Source: Kribbella pittospori
Lineage (GTDB): Bacteria; Actinomycetota; Actinomycetes; Propionibacteriales; Kribbellaceae
Length of the DNA: 64,000 bases
Assembly: GCF_004331465.1 (NCBI RefSeq)
Contig: NZ_SJKB01000022.1
Coordinates: 35,098-99,097 of the forward strand
Direction of reading: 5' to 3'
Below, piece by piece: positions 8,642 to 16,421 of the stretch. How positions within the stretch are numbered: position 1 is the first letter of the stretch; each line of letters opens with the position of its first letter. Both the position numbers and the translations under genes were made by a program. The notes beneath the pieces are model-generated. The model was given only the letters and a program-made list of their open reading frames with translations, was not told where the DNA came from and made no database searches.

Positions 8642-8700
8642 ACAGCTACACCCGCAGAGGCTTCCTCGGTCTCACGTCCGCCGGCGCCACCAAGGGCTGA
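8638..8700 (+). pseudogene. Tat signal peptide remnant (20 codons)
   Basis: ATG overlaps the hydrolase stop as ATGA, and the frame reads MNSYTRRGFLGLTSAGATKG then stop. This is a twin-arginine signal start (RRGFLGL plus a small hydrophobic segment) with no mature protein behind it. The most economical reading is a secreted or lipid-anchored substrate-binding protein gene deleted except for its first codons, leaving translational coupling to the next gene. It could alternatively be kept as a leader peptide. Confidence 0.65.
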
Positions 8701-8727
8701 CCGCCTCAACCAAGGAGAGAACACACC

Positions 8728-9723
8728 ATGACAGACCTGCCGGTGTTCGGTGCGGGGATCTGGCATTTCGCGACGTACAAGGACCGCTACGCCACCGACG
8801 GCTACGGTCCGCCGGTCGGGCTGCTCGAGCAGATCGACCGGGCCGGCGCCGTCGGCGACCTGTCCGTGGTCGACCTGAACTGGCCGTTCGCCGGGTACGA
8901 GGGGACGCTGGAGGAGGTGAAGGACGCGCTGAAGCGCAACAACCTCACGGCGATCGCGATCACGCCGGAGATCTACACCCGCGACTTCGTCAAGGGCTCG
9001 TTGACCAACCCGGACCCGGGCGTTCGCAAGCAGGCGATGGAGTTGTTGCACCAGGCAACCGAGCTGGCCAAGGACCTGGGCTGTTCCTACGTGAAGCTGT
9101 GGCCGGGTCAGGACGGCTGGGACTACCCGTTCCAGGTGAACTACCACGACATCTGGAACCTGGCGCTGGACGGCCTGAAGGAGCTCGTCTCGGCGCACCC
9201 GGACATCAACTTCGTGATCGAGTACAAGCCGCGCGAGCCGCGGGTGAAGATCATCTTCCCGAACGTCGCCCGTACGCTGCTCGGGATCGAGAAGATCGGC
9301 CTGCCGAACCTGGGCATCCTGCTCGACTTCGGCCACTCGCTCTACGGACAGGAGACACCGGCCGACGCGGCGCAGTTGGCGATCGACTACAACCGGCTGT
9401 TCGCGATCGACGTCAACGACAACCTGCGCGGCTGGGACGACGACATGGTGGTCGGTTCGGTCCACCTGGTCGAGACGTTCGAGTTCTTCCACACGCTGCG
9501 GAAGAACAACTGGGAGGGCGTCTGGCAGCTGGACCAGTTCCCGTTCCGCGAGGACAGCGTCGAGGCCGCGAAGCAGGCAATCCAGTTCCTGAAGGCGGTC
9601 CACCACGCGCTCGACGTACTGGATGACGAGGCTCTCGCGGCGGCACAGGCGTCGCACGATGCTCTGGCGGCACAGAAGCTGGTGCAGAAGGTCTTGCTGA
9701 GTTCGATGGCGGAGATCGTATGA
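8728..9723 (+). CDS. Sugar isomerase/epimerase (xylose isomerase-like TIM barrel)
   Basis: A 331-residue TIM-barrel protein, longer than the two in the leftward arm. Metal-site motifs are INFVIEYKPREPR (Glu), LGILLDFGHSLYG (Asp/His) and AIDVNDNLRGWDDD (Asp), with VWQLDQFPFRED near the C-terminus; these resemble rhamnose/apiose isomerase-type proteins. ATG preceded by AAGGAGAG. The stop overlaps the transketolase start (ATGA). It probably converts an aldose to the ketose phosphorylated by the FGGY kinase; an apiose isomerase role is inference from context. Confidence 0.8.
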   Translation: MTDLPVFGAGIWHFATYKDRYATDGYGPPVGLLEQIDRAGAVGDLSVVDLNWPFAGYEGTLEEVKDALKRNNLTAIAITPEIYTRDFVKGSLTNPDPGVRKQAMELLHQATELAKDLGCSYVKLWPGQDGWDYPFQVNYHDIWNLALDGLKELVSAHPDINFVIEYKPREPRVKIIFPNVARTLLGIEKIGLPNLGILLDFGHSLYGQETPADAAQLAIDYNRLFAIDVNDNLRGWDDDMVVGSVHLVETFEFFHTLRKNNWEGVWQLDQFPFREDSVEAAKQAIQFLKAVHHALDVLDDEALAAAQASHDALAAQKLVQKVLLSSMAEIV

Positions 9724-10712
9724 CGCTGACCGTCGAACACACGACGATGCCTGTGCTCGGGCGGCTGCCGATCCACAGCAGCCGCGCCGAGCAGGTGGCG
9801 CACATCGCCGAGGCGGCCCGGCAGATCCGGATCCAGGACCTCAAGCTGGTCCACTACGCCGGAGCCGGCCACATCGGCGGCGACTACTCCGCCATCGACA
9901 TCCTGGCGACCCTGTACGGCGCGGTCCTGAACATCACGCCGGACATGGTCACCGACCCGGAGCGCGACCGGTTCATCCTCAGCAAGGGCCACGTCGCCGG
10001 GGCGCTCTACACCACGCTGGCTGCCTTCGGGTTCCTGCCGGTCGATGATCTCGCCACGTTCCTGAAGCCGCTGTCCGCGCTCAACGGTCACCCGAACCGG
10101 CGCAAGGTGGCCGGCGTCGAGGCGAACACCGGCCCCCTCGGTCACGGCCTGCCGGTCGCGGTCGGGCACGCGTTGTCGGCCAAGCTCGACGTGTCGCTGC
10201 GGCGTACGTATGTGCTGGTCGGCGACGGCGAGCTGCAGGAGGGCAGCAACTGGGAGGCGATGATGGCCGCGTCCCAGTACCAGCTGGACCGGCTGACCGT
10301 GATCGTCGACCGGAACCGGATACAGCAGGGCGCCACCACGAAGGAGACCAACGACCTGGATCCGCTGCCGGACAAGGCGGCGGCGTTCGGGTTCGCGGTG
10401 GTCGAGGTGAACGGTCACGACCATGGCGAGCTGCTCGACGTCCTGTCCGCCGTACCGTTCCGGCCCGGGAAACCGACCTTCGTGATCGCGCACACCCACA
10501 AGGGCCACCCGATCTCGTTCATGAGCAACAACGTCGCGTGGCACCACCGGGTGCCGGACGTGGCGGAGTTCCAGCAGGCGCTGACCGAGCTGGAAGCTGT
10601 TGTTCCCGGCTACACCAAGGAGCTGCGAATGACCGAGCGAAGCGAGGGCATCATCAAGCACAGCCCGCCTCGTGTCTCATCCGCGCCCGGAGCGAAGCGA
10701 GGACGTGGATGA
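9720..10712 (+). CDS. Transketolase N-terminal (ThDP-binding) subunit
   Basis: A 330-residue subunit equivalent to the first half of transketolase. Motifs: HYAGAGHIGGDYSAIDIL, ILSKGHVAGALY, GPLGHGLPVAVGHAL, and the ThDP-binding GDGELQEGSNWEAMMAASQ (GDG...N). Two-subunit transketolases occur in actinobacteria and include the D-apulose-4-phosphate enzyme (AptA/AptB). Overlaps both neighbours by 4 bp. The last 28 residues (from MTERSEGIIK) look added: the DNA there contains two copies of GAGCGAAGCGAGG, and the family core seems to end at GYTKELR. Confidence 0.85.
   Translation: MTLTVEHTTMPVLGRLPIHSSRAEQVAHIAEAARQIRIQDLKLVHYAGAGHIGGDYSAIDILATLYGAVLNITPDMVTDPERDRFILSKGHVAGALYTTLAAFGFLPVDDLATFLKPLSALNGHPNRRKVAGVEANTGPLGHGLPVAVGHALSAKLDVSLRRTYVLVGDGELQEGSNWEAMMAASQYQLDRLTVIVDRNRIQQGATTKETNDLDPLPDKAAAFGFAVVEVNGHDHGELLDVLSAVPFRPGKPTFVIAHTHKGHPISFMSNNVAWHHRVPDVAEFQQALTELEAVVPGYTKELRMTERSEGIIKHSPPRVSSAPGAKRGRG
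10635..10702. repeat. Pair of GAGCGAAGCGAGG direct repeats at a gene junction
   Basis: Identical 13-bp copies at 10635-10647 and 10690-10702, spanning the odd tail of the transketolase N-subunit. The second copy supplies the ribosome site (GCGAGG) of the next gene. The motif is familiar as a dispersed short sequence at actinobacterial gene junctions (recollection, not searched). Confidence 0.6.
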
Positions 10713-11674
10713 GCATTGTCGAGACCTCGATCGCGGACCGGCCGCGGTACGACTGCCGGGACGCGTACGTCGAGACGTTGGCCGAGCTCGCGCACGCGGA
10801 CCACCGCATCGTCGGGGTGGTGAACGACTCGGTCGGCTCGAGCAAGCTGAACAGCTTCCGCAAGGCGTTCCCGGACCGGCTGATCAACGTCGGCATCGCC
10901 GAGCAGGACATGGTCGGGGTCGCCTCCGGCCTGGCCAACGGCGGCCGGATCCCGTTCGTGTCGGCCGCGTCCTGCTTTCTCACCGGCCGCGCGCTCGAGC
11001 AGATCAAGGCGGACGTCGCGTACTCGAACACCAACGTGAAGCTGTGCGGGATGAGCCCGGGGGTGGCGTACGGCGAACTCGGCCCGACCCACCACTCCAT
11101 CGAGGACATCGCGTGGCTACGGGCGATCTCCAACATGACGGTGATCGTGCCGGCCGACCCGATCGAGACGGCTGCTGCGTTGCGCTGGGCGGCGGCCTCG
11201 GACGGGCCGGTGTTCATCCGGGTCAGCCGGATGAGCGTGCCGAAGGTGTACGACGAGGACTACGAGTTCCGGCTCGGCCGGGCGATCACTGTCCGGGGCG
11301 GCGACGACGTGACGCTGATCAGCAACGGGACCGTGCTGTGGCGGGCGATCGCCGCGGCCGAGCAGCTTGCCACGGAAGGGATCTCGGCCCGGGTGCTGTC
11401 GATGCCGACGGTGAAGCCGTTGGACACCGGCGCTGTGGTCGCGGCCGCGCGGGAGACGGCCGGAATCGTGACTGCCGAGGAGGCGGTGTCCGGCGGCGGG
11501 CTCGGTGGCGCCGTCGCGGAGACCGTCGTCGAGCACCATCCGGCCCGGGTGACGATCCTCGGGATCCGCGAGTTCGCGCCCACCGGGTCGGCCGGCTACC
11601 TGCTGGACCACTTCGGGCTCTCGCCCGACGGCATCGCGGCGGCGGCCCGCAAGCTGGTCAGCCGAGGAAGGTGA
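10709..11674 (+). CDS. Transketolase C-terminal subunit
   Basis: A 321-residue partner of the upstream subunit, carrying the pyrimidine-binding and C-terminal domains. NVGIAEQDMVGVASGLA contains the catalytic Glu for ThDP activation; CGMSPGVAYGELGPTHHSIEDIAW and the C-terminal EEAVSGGGLGGAVAE and GIREFAPTGSAGYLL are typical. The ATG at 10709 overlaps the previous stop (ATGA). Together the pair would transfer a two-carbon unit from a ketose phosphate. The 3' end overlaps the convergent ribB by 17 bp. Confidence 0.85.
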   Translation: MSIVETSIADRPRYDCRDAYVETLAELAHADHRIVGVVNDSVGSSKLNSFRKAFPDRLINVGIAEQDMVGVASGLANGGRIPFVSAASCFLTGRALEQIKADVAYSNTNVKLCGMSPGVAYGELGPTHHSIEDIAWLRAISNMTVIVPADPIETAAALRWAAASDGPVFIRVSRMSVPKVYDEDYEFRLGRAITVRGGDDVTLISNGTVLWRAIAAAEQLATEGISARVLSMPTVKPLDTGAVVAAARETAGIVTAEEAVSGGGLGGAVAETVVEHHPARVTILGIREFAPTGSAGYLLDHFGLSPDGIAAAARKLVSRGR

Positions 11675-12293
11675 CCAGATCGGCGATCGAGACCATCGCG
11701 AGGTCGTGGATGTCGGCGAAGGCGCGCAGATCGGCTCCGGTCATCAGCGTGCCGTCGTCGTTCATCAGCTCGCCGATCACGCCGACCGGTGGCAGCCCGG
11801 CCAGCCGGACCAGCTCGACCGTGGCCTCGGTATGACCCGGCCGCTGCCGGACGCCGCCGGCCACCGCGCGCAGCGGCAGGATGTGGCCCGGCCGGATCAG
11901 GTCTGTCGGCCGGGCCACCGGGTCGGCCAGCACCCGCACGGTCCGGGCCCGGTCGGCGGCAGAGATGCCGGTGCCGACGCCACTGCTCGCATCGACCGAG
12001 ACGGTGTACGCCGTACGCAGGCTGTCCTGGTTGTCCGGCACCATCAGCGGCAGCTCGAGCCGGTCGAGCACCTCCGGTGCTGCCGGCGCGCAGACGTAGC
12101 CGCTGGTGTGCCGGACGAGCAGCGCCATCAGCTCGGGGGTCGCGAGGCTCGCGGCGAACGTCAGGTCGCCCTCGTTCTCGCGGTCCTCGTCGTCGACGAC
12201 CACCACGGGTCGCCCCAGCGCGAGCTGGTCGACGGCGTGCCGGATGGTGTCCAGGCGGGTTGTCACGGTGGTCCCGGTGGTCCCGATTGTCAC
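11658..12293 (-). CDS. ribB: 3,4-dihydroxy-2-butanone 4-phosphate synthase
   Basis: A 211-residue stand-alone RibB: converts ribulose 5-phosphate to the four-carbon precursor of riboflavin plus formate. The full acidic signature VVDDEDRENEGDLTFAA, the RPGHTEATVEL motif (RxGHTE metal/substrate site) and GVIGELMNDDG are intact, so it should be active. GTG at 12293 is chosen because AGAGGA lies 8 nt upstream; a longer frame to 12329 exists. An FMN riboswitch precedes it. It is not coupled to other rib genes, and the window also holds a second, divergent RibB-like domain (18.2 kb). Confidence 0.92.
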   Translation of the reverse strand: MTIGTTGTTVTTRLDTIRHAVDQLALGRPVVVVDDEDRENEGDLTFAASLATPELMALLVRHTSGYVCAPAAPEVLDRLELPLMVPDNQDSLRTAYTVSVDASSGVGTGISAADRARTVRVLADPVARPTDLIRPGHILPLRAVAGGVRQRPGHTEATVELVRLAGLPPVGVIGELMNDDGTLMTGADLRAFADIHDLAMVSIADLVTFLG

Positions 12294-12391
12294 GGTCGTT
12301 GTCCTCTCGGCCTGGCACTCCGGGGGCAACGACAGGCTCCACGACGGGTCCGATCGCGCGGACGGCGCACACCGGACGGCATCGCGAAGAC

Positions 12392-12530
12392 TGCCACGTG
12401 CATCTTCCCATCCGGACTTTCACCGTCGGTCCCGGAGTTCCACCAGGTCAACCGGACACCCTTGCGGGTGTACGGGTCGCGGACTGTCACCGCCGGCTCG
12501 GAATTTCACCGACCCCAGAGCACGTGTGGT
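12392..12530 (-). promoter_or_regulatory. FMN riboswitch (RFN element) upstream of ribB
   Basis: On the minus strand the leader carries both halves of the RFN core: GGTGAAATTCCGAGCCGGCG then ACAGTCCGCGA, and later GGTGGAACTCCGGGACCGAC then GGTGAAAGTCCGGATGGGAA. Copies of CACGTG at 12395-12400 and 12521-12526 can close the P1 helix. FMN binding is expected to shut off ribB expression, probably at translation because the ribosome site lies about 90 nt downstream. Confidence 0.93.
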
Positions 12531-12732
12531 CTTGCAAACTGCGGTCAGTTTATCGGCACCAACCACTCCCGGGAGCGTCATGTCCATCTCAGTCGTCTGG
12601 CGCGAAGCCGAACTGCGACCGGGAAGCGGGACACACCGCGTGATCCGATCCCCGACCCCGGCGGTGCACCACGCGTGTACATCTGCCTGGCTGACCTATA
12701 GTCCAATCTGATCGTGTCTCAAGGGGGTCGAC

Positions 12733-13713
12733 GTGGCCAACGGCAACCGCGCGGTGCGCCAGCCCGGGCTGGACGAGTTGCGGCTGCTGGCGAAGGTGGC
12801 CCGGATGTACCACGAGAAGGGCATCCGGCAGCCCAAGATCGCGGCCGAGCTGAACCTCTCCCAAGCCCGCGTCTCGCGGATGCTCAAGCAGGCCGTCGAG
12901 GTCGGCATCGTGCACACCGTGGTGACCATGCCGAGCGGAGTGCACAGCGACCTCGAGGATGAGCTGCAGGGCCGCTACGGACTCCGTGACGCGGTGGTCG
13001 TCGACACCGCGGGCGCCGGGGACGACGTACTGCCGGCGCTGGGTTCGGGTGCGGCGGCGTACCTGGACATGACGCTGACCGGGGCGCACGTGATCGGTAT
13101 CTCGTCCTGGAGCGAGACTCTGATCAGTGCGGTCGACCGGATGCCTCGCAAGAGCGTGCCGGTGGTCGACCGGGTGGTCCAGATCGTCGGCGGCCTGGGT
13201 GACGCTGCGGTGCAGATGCAAGCGACCCGGCTGACCGCGCGGTTCGCCGAGCTGACCGGTGGGATGCCGGTCTACCTGCCCGCGCCTGGACTGGTCGGGA
13301 CGCCCGCGGTCCGGCGGGCGATGATGAACGACGTGTCCGTTCGGGACGTTCTGGGCACCTGGGGACAGCTCACCGACGCACTGGTCGGGATCGGCAGTCT
13401 CGAGCCCTCGCCGCTGCTGCAGCGCAGTGGGAACGCGGTCGCCGAAGCCGATCAGGACGAGCTTCGCCGGCTCGGTGCCGTCGGTGACGTCTGTTTCCGG
13501 TTCTTCGACGAAGAGGGAAGGCACGTGCGCTCGACGTTCGACCAGCGGGTCATCGGGGTGACCGCCAAGGAGTTGCTGGCGGTGCCGCGCCGGATCGGCG
13601 TCGCGGGCGGGGACCGGAAGTTCTCCGCGATCCGCGCCGCCTTGCTCGGAGGCTGGGTCAACATCCTGATCACCGATCTGGCGATGGCCCATCGCCTGCT
13701 AGGTGACGGCTGA
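12733..13713 (+). CDS. SorC/DeoR-type sugar-binding transcriptional regulator
   Basis: A 326-residue regulator with an N-terminal helix-turn-helix (about residues 33-56, RQPKIAAELNLSQARVSRML) and a C-terminal SorC sugar-binding domain (about 60-320, with DAVVVDTAG, GAHVIGISSWSET, RRIGVAGGDRKFSAIRAAL and WVNILITDLAMAHRLL). GTG start has an AAGGGGG site 6-7 nt upstream, and a TATAGT -10 box lies at 12697-12702. Such regulators sense phosphorylated sugars; by position it most likely controls the adjacent isomerase/kinase/transketolase island. Confidence 0.88.
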   Translation: MANGNRAVRQPGLDELRLLAKVARMYHEKGIRQPKIAAELNLSQARVSRMLKQAVEVGIVHTVVTMPSGVHSDLEDELQGRYGLRDAVVVDTAGAGDDVLPALGSGAAAYLDMTLTGAHVIGISSWSETLISAVDRMPRKSVPVVDRVVQIVGGLGDAAVQMQATRLTARFAELTGGMPVYLPAPGLVGTPAVRRAMMNDVSVRDVLGTWGQLTDALVGIGSLEPSPLLQRSGNAVAEADQDELRRLGAVGDVCFRFFDEEGRHVRSTFDQRVIGVTAKELLAVPRRIGVAGGDRKFSAIRAALLGGWVNILITDLAMAHRLLGDG

Positions 13714-13753
13714 TGGCCCGGCGCCGTAGCGAGCAGCCGTCACCGGGCGAGTG

Positions 13754-15106
13754 ATGGAGCGGGACGAGCAGCGGGAGGTCTACCGGACCCTCGATCTGGC
13801 GTTGCGGGTCGGTGAGGTGCTGCTGTCCAGTGGTGCCGGTACGGCGGACGCGACCGCGACGATGCTCGGGGTGACCGCGGCCGGTGGCCTCCGCGGTTGC
13901 GAGGTCGACATCACGTTCACCTCGATGGCGATCTCGTACCAGGCCGCGCCGGACGTCGCGCCGGAGACGCACATCCGGCTGGTCCGCTACCGGTCGCAGG
14001 ACTTCTCCCGCCTGACCGAGGTCGATTGGCTGGTACGGCGGTTCGCACGCGGCGACCTCACCCGGGACGAGGCCAGTCGCGAACTGGCGCGGTTGACTTC
14101 GGCGGGTCCGCCGTACCCGCGCTGGACCGCCGTACTCGCCTGGGGTGTGATGGCCGGCGGCGCGACGCTGCTGCTCGGCGGCGGCTGGCTGATCACGCTG
14201 GTGGCGGTCGTCACCGCAGTCGTGATTGATCTGAACAACCGCTGGTTCAGCCGGCAGCGACTGCCCGCGTTCTACCAACAGGTGGCAGGCGCGTTCGTCG
14301 CGAGCGCGGTCGCGCTGAGCCTGTACGCCGTCCACGCTCCGGTCAAACCATCGTTGGTCGTTGCCGCAGGCATCATCATGCTGCTGGCCGGGATCGCGCT
14401 GACCGGTGCTGTCCAGGACGCGATCACCGGGTACTACGTGACTGCGGCGGCCCGCCTGCTGGAGGCGATGCTGCTGACCGGCGGGATCATCGCGGGGGTC
14501 AGCCTCGGGCTCGCGCTCGGCCTCAGATTCGGTCTGAACGTCGGTCTCGAGGCACAGACGATCCAGCTGGCGAACCTGCCGATCATGGTCGGATCCGGCG
14601 CGCTGATGGCGGTCGCGTTCGCCTACGCGTCGTACGCGCCGCTGCGAGCGTTGCTGCCGGTCGCCGTGATCGGCGCCGCCGGGTCGCTGGTGTTCACGCT
14701 GATGACCCGCGCGGACTTCGGCCCGGCGTGGTCGACTGCCGCGGCGGCGTTCACGGTCGGGATCGGCAGCTACTCGCTCGGTCGCCGGTTCGGCGTACCA
14801 CCGCTCGTCGTGGTCGTGTCCGGGACGATCCCGTTGCTGCCCGGACTCACGATTTACAAGGGCCTGTACGAGCTGATGAGCGTCGGCAACCTGATGGGCA
14901 TCGTCAGCCTGGCCACCGCGGTCGCCATCGGCGTCGCGATCGCCTCGGGCGTCATCCTCGGCGAGTACGTCGCCCAGCCGATCCGCCGCGAGGCCCGGCG
15001 ACTCGAGGATCGCCTCGCCGGACCTCGCCTGGTCGGACCTCGCCGTCCCGTCCGCCGCCGCACCGGCCCCCGCCGGAGCCGCCGACGGCGTTCCGCGGAG
15101 GCCTGA
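13754..15106 (+). CDS. ThrE-type threonine/serine exporter family membrane protein
   Basis: A 450-residue integral membrane protein of the ThrE/DUF1212 family that exports threonine and serine. The hydrophilic N-terminal domain (about 1-125) shows LSSGAGTADATATM and the HIRLVRY core; about ten membrane segments follow, including the DUF3815-like second half (GSYSLGRRFGVPPLVVVVSGTIPLLPG). The C-terminus is an Arg/Pro-rich cytoplasmic tail. ATG is used although a GTG directly precedes it. Spacing of 40 bp from the SorC gene allows cotranscription. Confidence 0.85.
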   Translation: MERDEQREVYRTLDLALRVGEVLLSSGAGTADATATMLGVTAAGGLRGCEVDITFTSMAISYQAAPDVAPETHIRLVRYRSQDFSRLTEVDWLVRRFARGDLTRDEASRELARLTSAGPPYPRWTAVLAWGVMAGGATLLLGGGWLITLVAVVTAVVIDLNNRWFSRQRLPAFYQQVAGAFVASAVALSLYAVHAPVKPSLVVAAGIIMLLAGIALTGAVQDAITGYYVTAAARLLEAMLLTGGIIAGVSLGLALGLRFGLNVGLEAQTIQLANLPIMVGSGALMAVAFAYASYAPLRALLPVAVIGAAGSLVFTLMTRADFGPAWSTAAAAFTVGIGSYSLGRRFGVPPLVVVVSGTIPLLPGLTIYKGLYELMSVGNLMGIVSLATAVAIGVAIASGVILGEYVAQPIRREARRLEDRLAGPRLVGPRRPVRRRTGPRRSRRRRSAEA

Positions 15107-15183
15107 CCTCACCCGCCCATCCACCGACTCATCCGATCCACCCACCCACCCACCCCACCCCACCCGCGCGCCCGCCGCCGTCA

Positions 15184-15262
15184 GCTGGGTCAGCCCATCA
15201 GATGGTGGGCTGGCGCACTGGATTCACGCTGGCCAACCCACCATCTCGTGGGCCAACCCAGC
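15184..15262. terminator. Long bidirectional hairpin between convergent genes
   Basis: Arms 15184-15214 and 15232-15262 are complementary at about 26 of 31 positions, including a 15-bp core (15200-15214 with 15232-15246, one mismatch), around a 17-nt loop. It sits exactly between the convergent exporter and sialidase-like genes and most likely stops transcription from both sides. No T tract. Confidence 0.65.
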
Positions 15263-15269
15263 AGAGGCC

Positions 15270-16421
15270 TCAGGGGCGGGGCGGTCGTGGGTGCCGGTTG
15301 GCGGAGCCGGTGGCGTAGTACGTCTTGCAGACGGTGCCGTCATAGTCGGTGGCGAGCTCCAGCACGGTCTTGCCGTCAGCGGACGGGACCATCGGTGAGC
15401 TGTAGTTGGGGCAGTAGTTGTTGTAAGGGTTGTTGACGGCAACGGGTGCGGGCAGTTCGTACCAGTTCCCGTTCGATCCCTCAGCGTTGGCGAAGATCGT
15501 CCGGCCGTTGTCGGCGGCAACCGATCCGTCGGCGTTCTGCAGGATCTGGCCGATCAGCAGCAGCTTGCCGTTCGGCGCCATCGCGAGCGTTGGTGCATGC
15601 GTGAAGTACTTCCCATCCACGGTCTGCGCGCGGAAGCCCAGCTGGGATGGCGAACCCCAGTTCCAGCCGTCCGGCGACTGCCGGGTGTGGACGACACAGT
15701 CGTACTGCCCGCCGAGACCGCAGATCTCGTACGACATCACGTACGTCCCACTCGGCAACCGTCGTACGACGGGCATGCCGGGACGATGCCCGAACGTCGG
15801 GCTGGACACCGTCGGCCTCGGGTCCGTCCAGGTGACGCCATCGGTACTGCGGACCTCCATAAGTTTCTGGCTGTGCGCGGGATCGGTCTCGTCCGAGTAG
15901 TGACAGACCAGCCGGCCGTCGGCCGCGACGGAGAACTCGGGCTCCCACAGCCCGCGGTCGTTCGGGGCATTCGCGCAACTGGACAGGTACGACCAGGTGC
16001 GGCCGACGTCGGTGCTCTTCAGGATCCGCAGCGACATCGGTCGCGCGTCGGCGCCCATCGACGCCGCCCACAGCAACGTCCCGGCCTGCATGCTGCCGAT
16101 TGCTGTCGGAAGCTCGAAGAGGGTGGCGCAGCACAGGCCCTTGCCGTCCGCGGCGCCCGAGTCCTCGACGGTGCCGACCTGGGTGAAGTTGGCGCCGTTG
16201 TTCGTGCTCTCGTAGATCGCGCCGACACCGTCCGCGTTGCCCTGGAACGTCACGACACTGGCCATGATCCGGCCATTGGCAGCACCGCTGTGCTCGAGCC
16301 GGATCGCCCGCGGATACAGGCCGGTGTCATCGCGCAGCAGTTGCCCCGTCGCGGCTTCCGCGGTGCCCGTCGAAACCAGGCAGCCGGCGATGATCGCGAG
16401 GACGAGGACCAGTCGCCTCAC
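15270..16421 (-). CDS. Secreted sialidase-like (BNR/Asp-box) glycoside hydrolase
   Basis: A 383-residue exported protein: N-terminal signal VRRLVLVLAIIAGCLVSTGTAEAA, then a six-bladed propeller of the exo-alpha-sialidase superfamily. Asp boxes are visible (STNNGANFTQ, STDVGRTWSY, SPDGWNWGSP) together with EPEFSVAADGRLVCHYSDE. Many such proteins in soil actinomycetes act on plant or microbial glycans rather than sialic acid, so the substrate is open. GTG at 16421 overlaps the upstream DUF4185 stop by 4 bp, so the two are translationally coupled. Confidence 0.8.
   Translation of the reverse strand: MRRLVLVLAIIAGCLVSTGTAEAATGQLLRDDTGLYPRAIRLEHSGAANGRIMASVVTFQGNADGVGAIYESTNNGANFTQVGTVEDSGAADGKGLCCATLFELPTAIGSMQAGTLLWAASMGADARPMSLRILKSTDVGRTWSYLSSCANAPNDRGLWEPEFSVAADGRLVCHYSDETDPAHSQKLMEVRSTDGVTWTDPRPTVSSPTFGHRPGMPVVRRLPSGTYVMSYEICGLGGQYDCVVHTRQSPDGWNWGSPSQLGFRAQTVDGKYFTHAPTLAMAPNGKLLLIGQILQNADGSVAADNGRTIFANAEGSNGNWYELPAPVAVNNPYNNYCPNYSSPMVPSADGKTVLELATDYDGTVCKTYYATGSANRHPRPPRP

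Noticed and set aside
15118..15180. C-rich tract with repeated CCCACC as a possible microsatellite or origin-like sequence.
   Set aside because: Short, irregular and in a convergent intergenic gap; similar tracts are common at this base composition.
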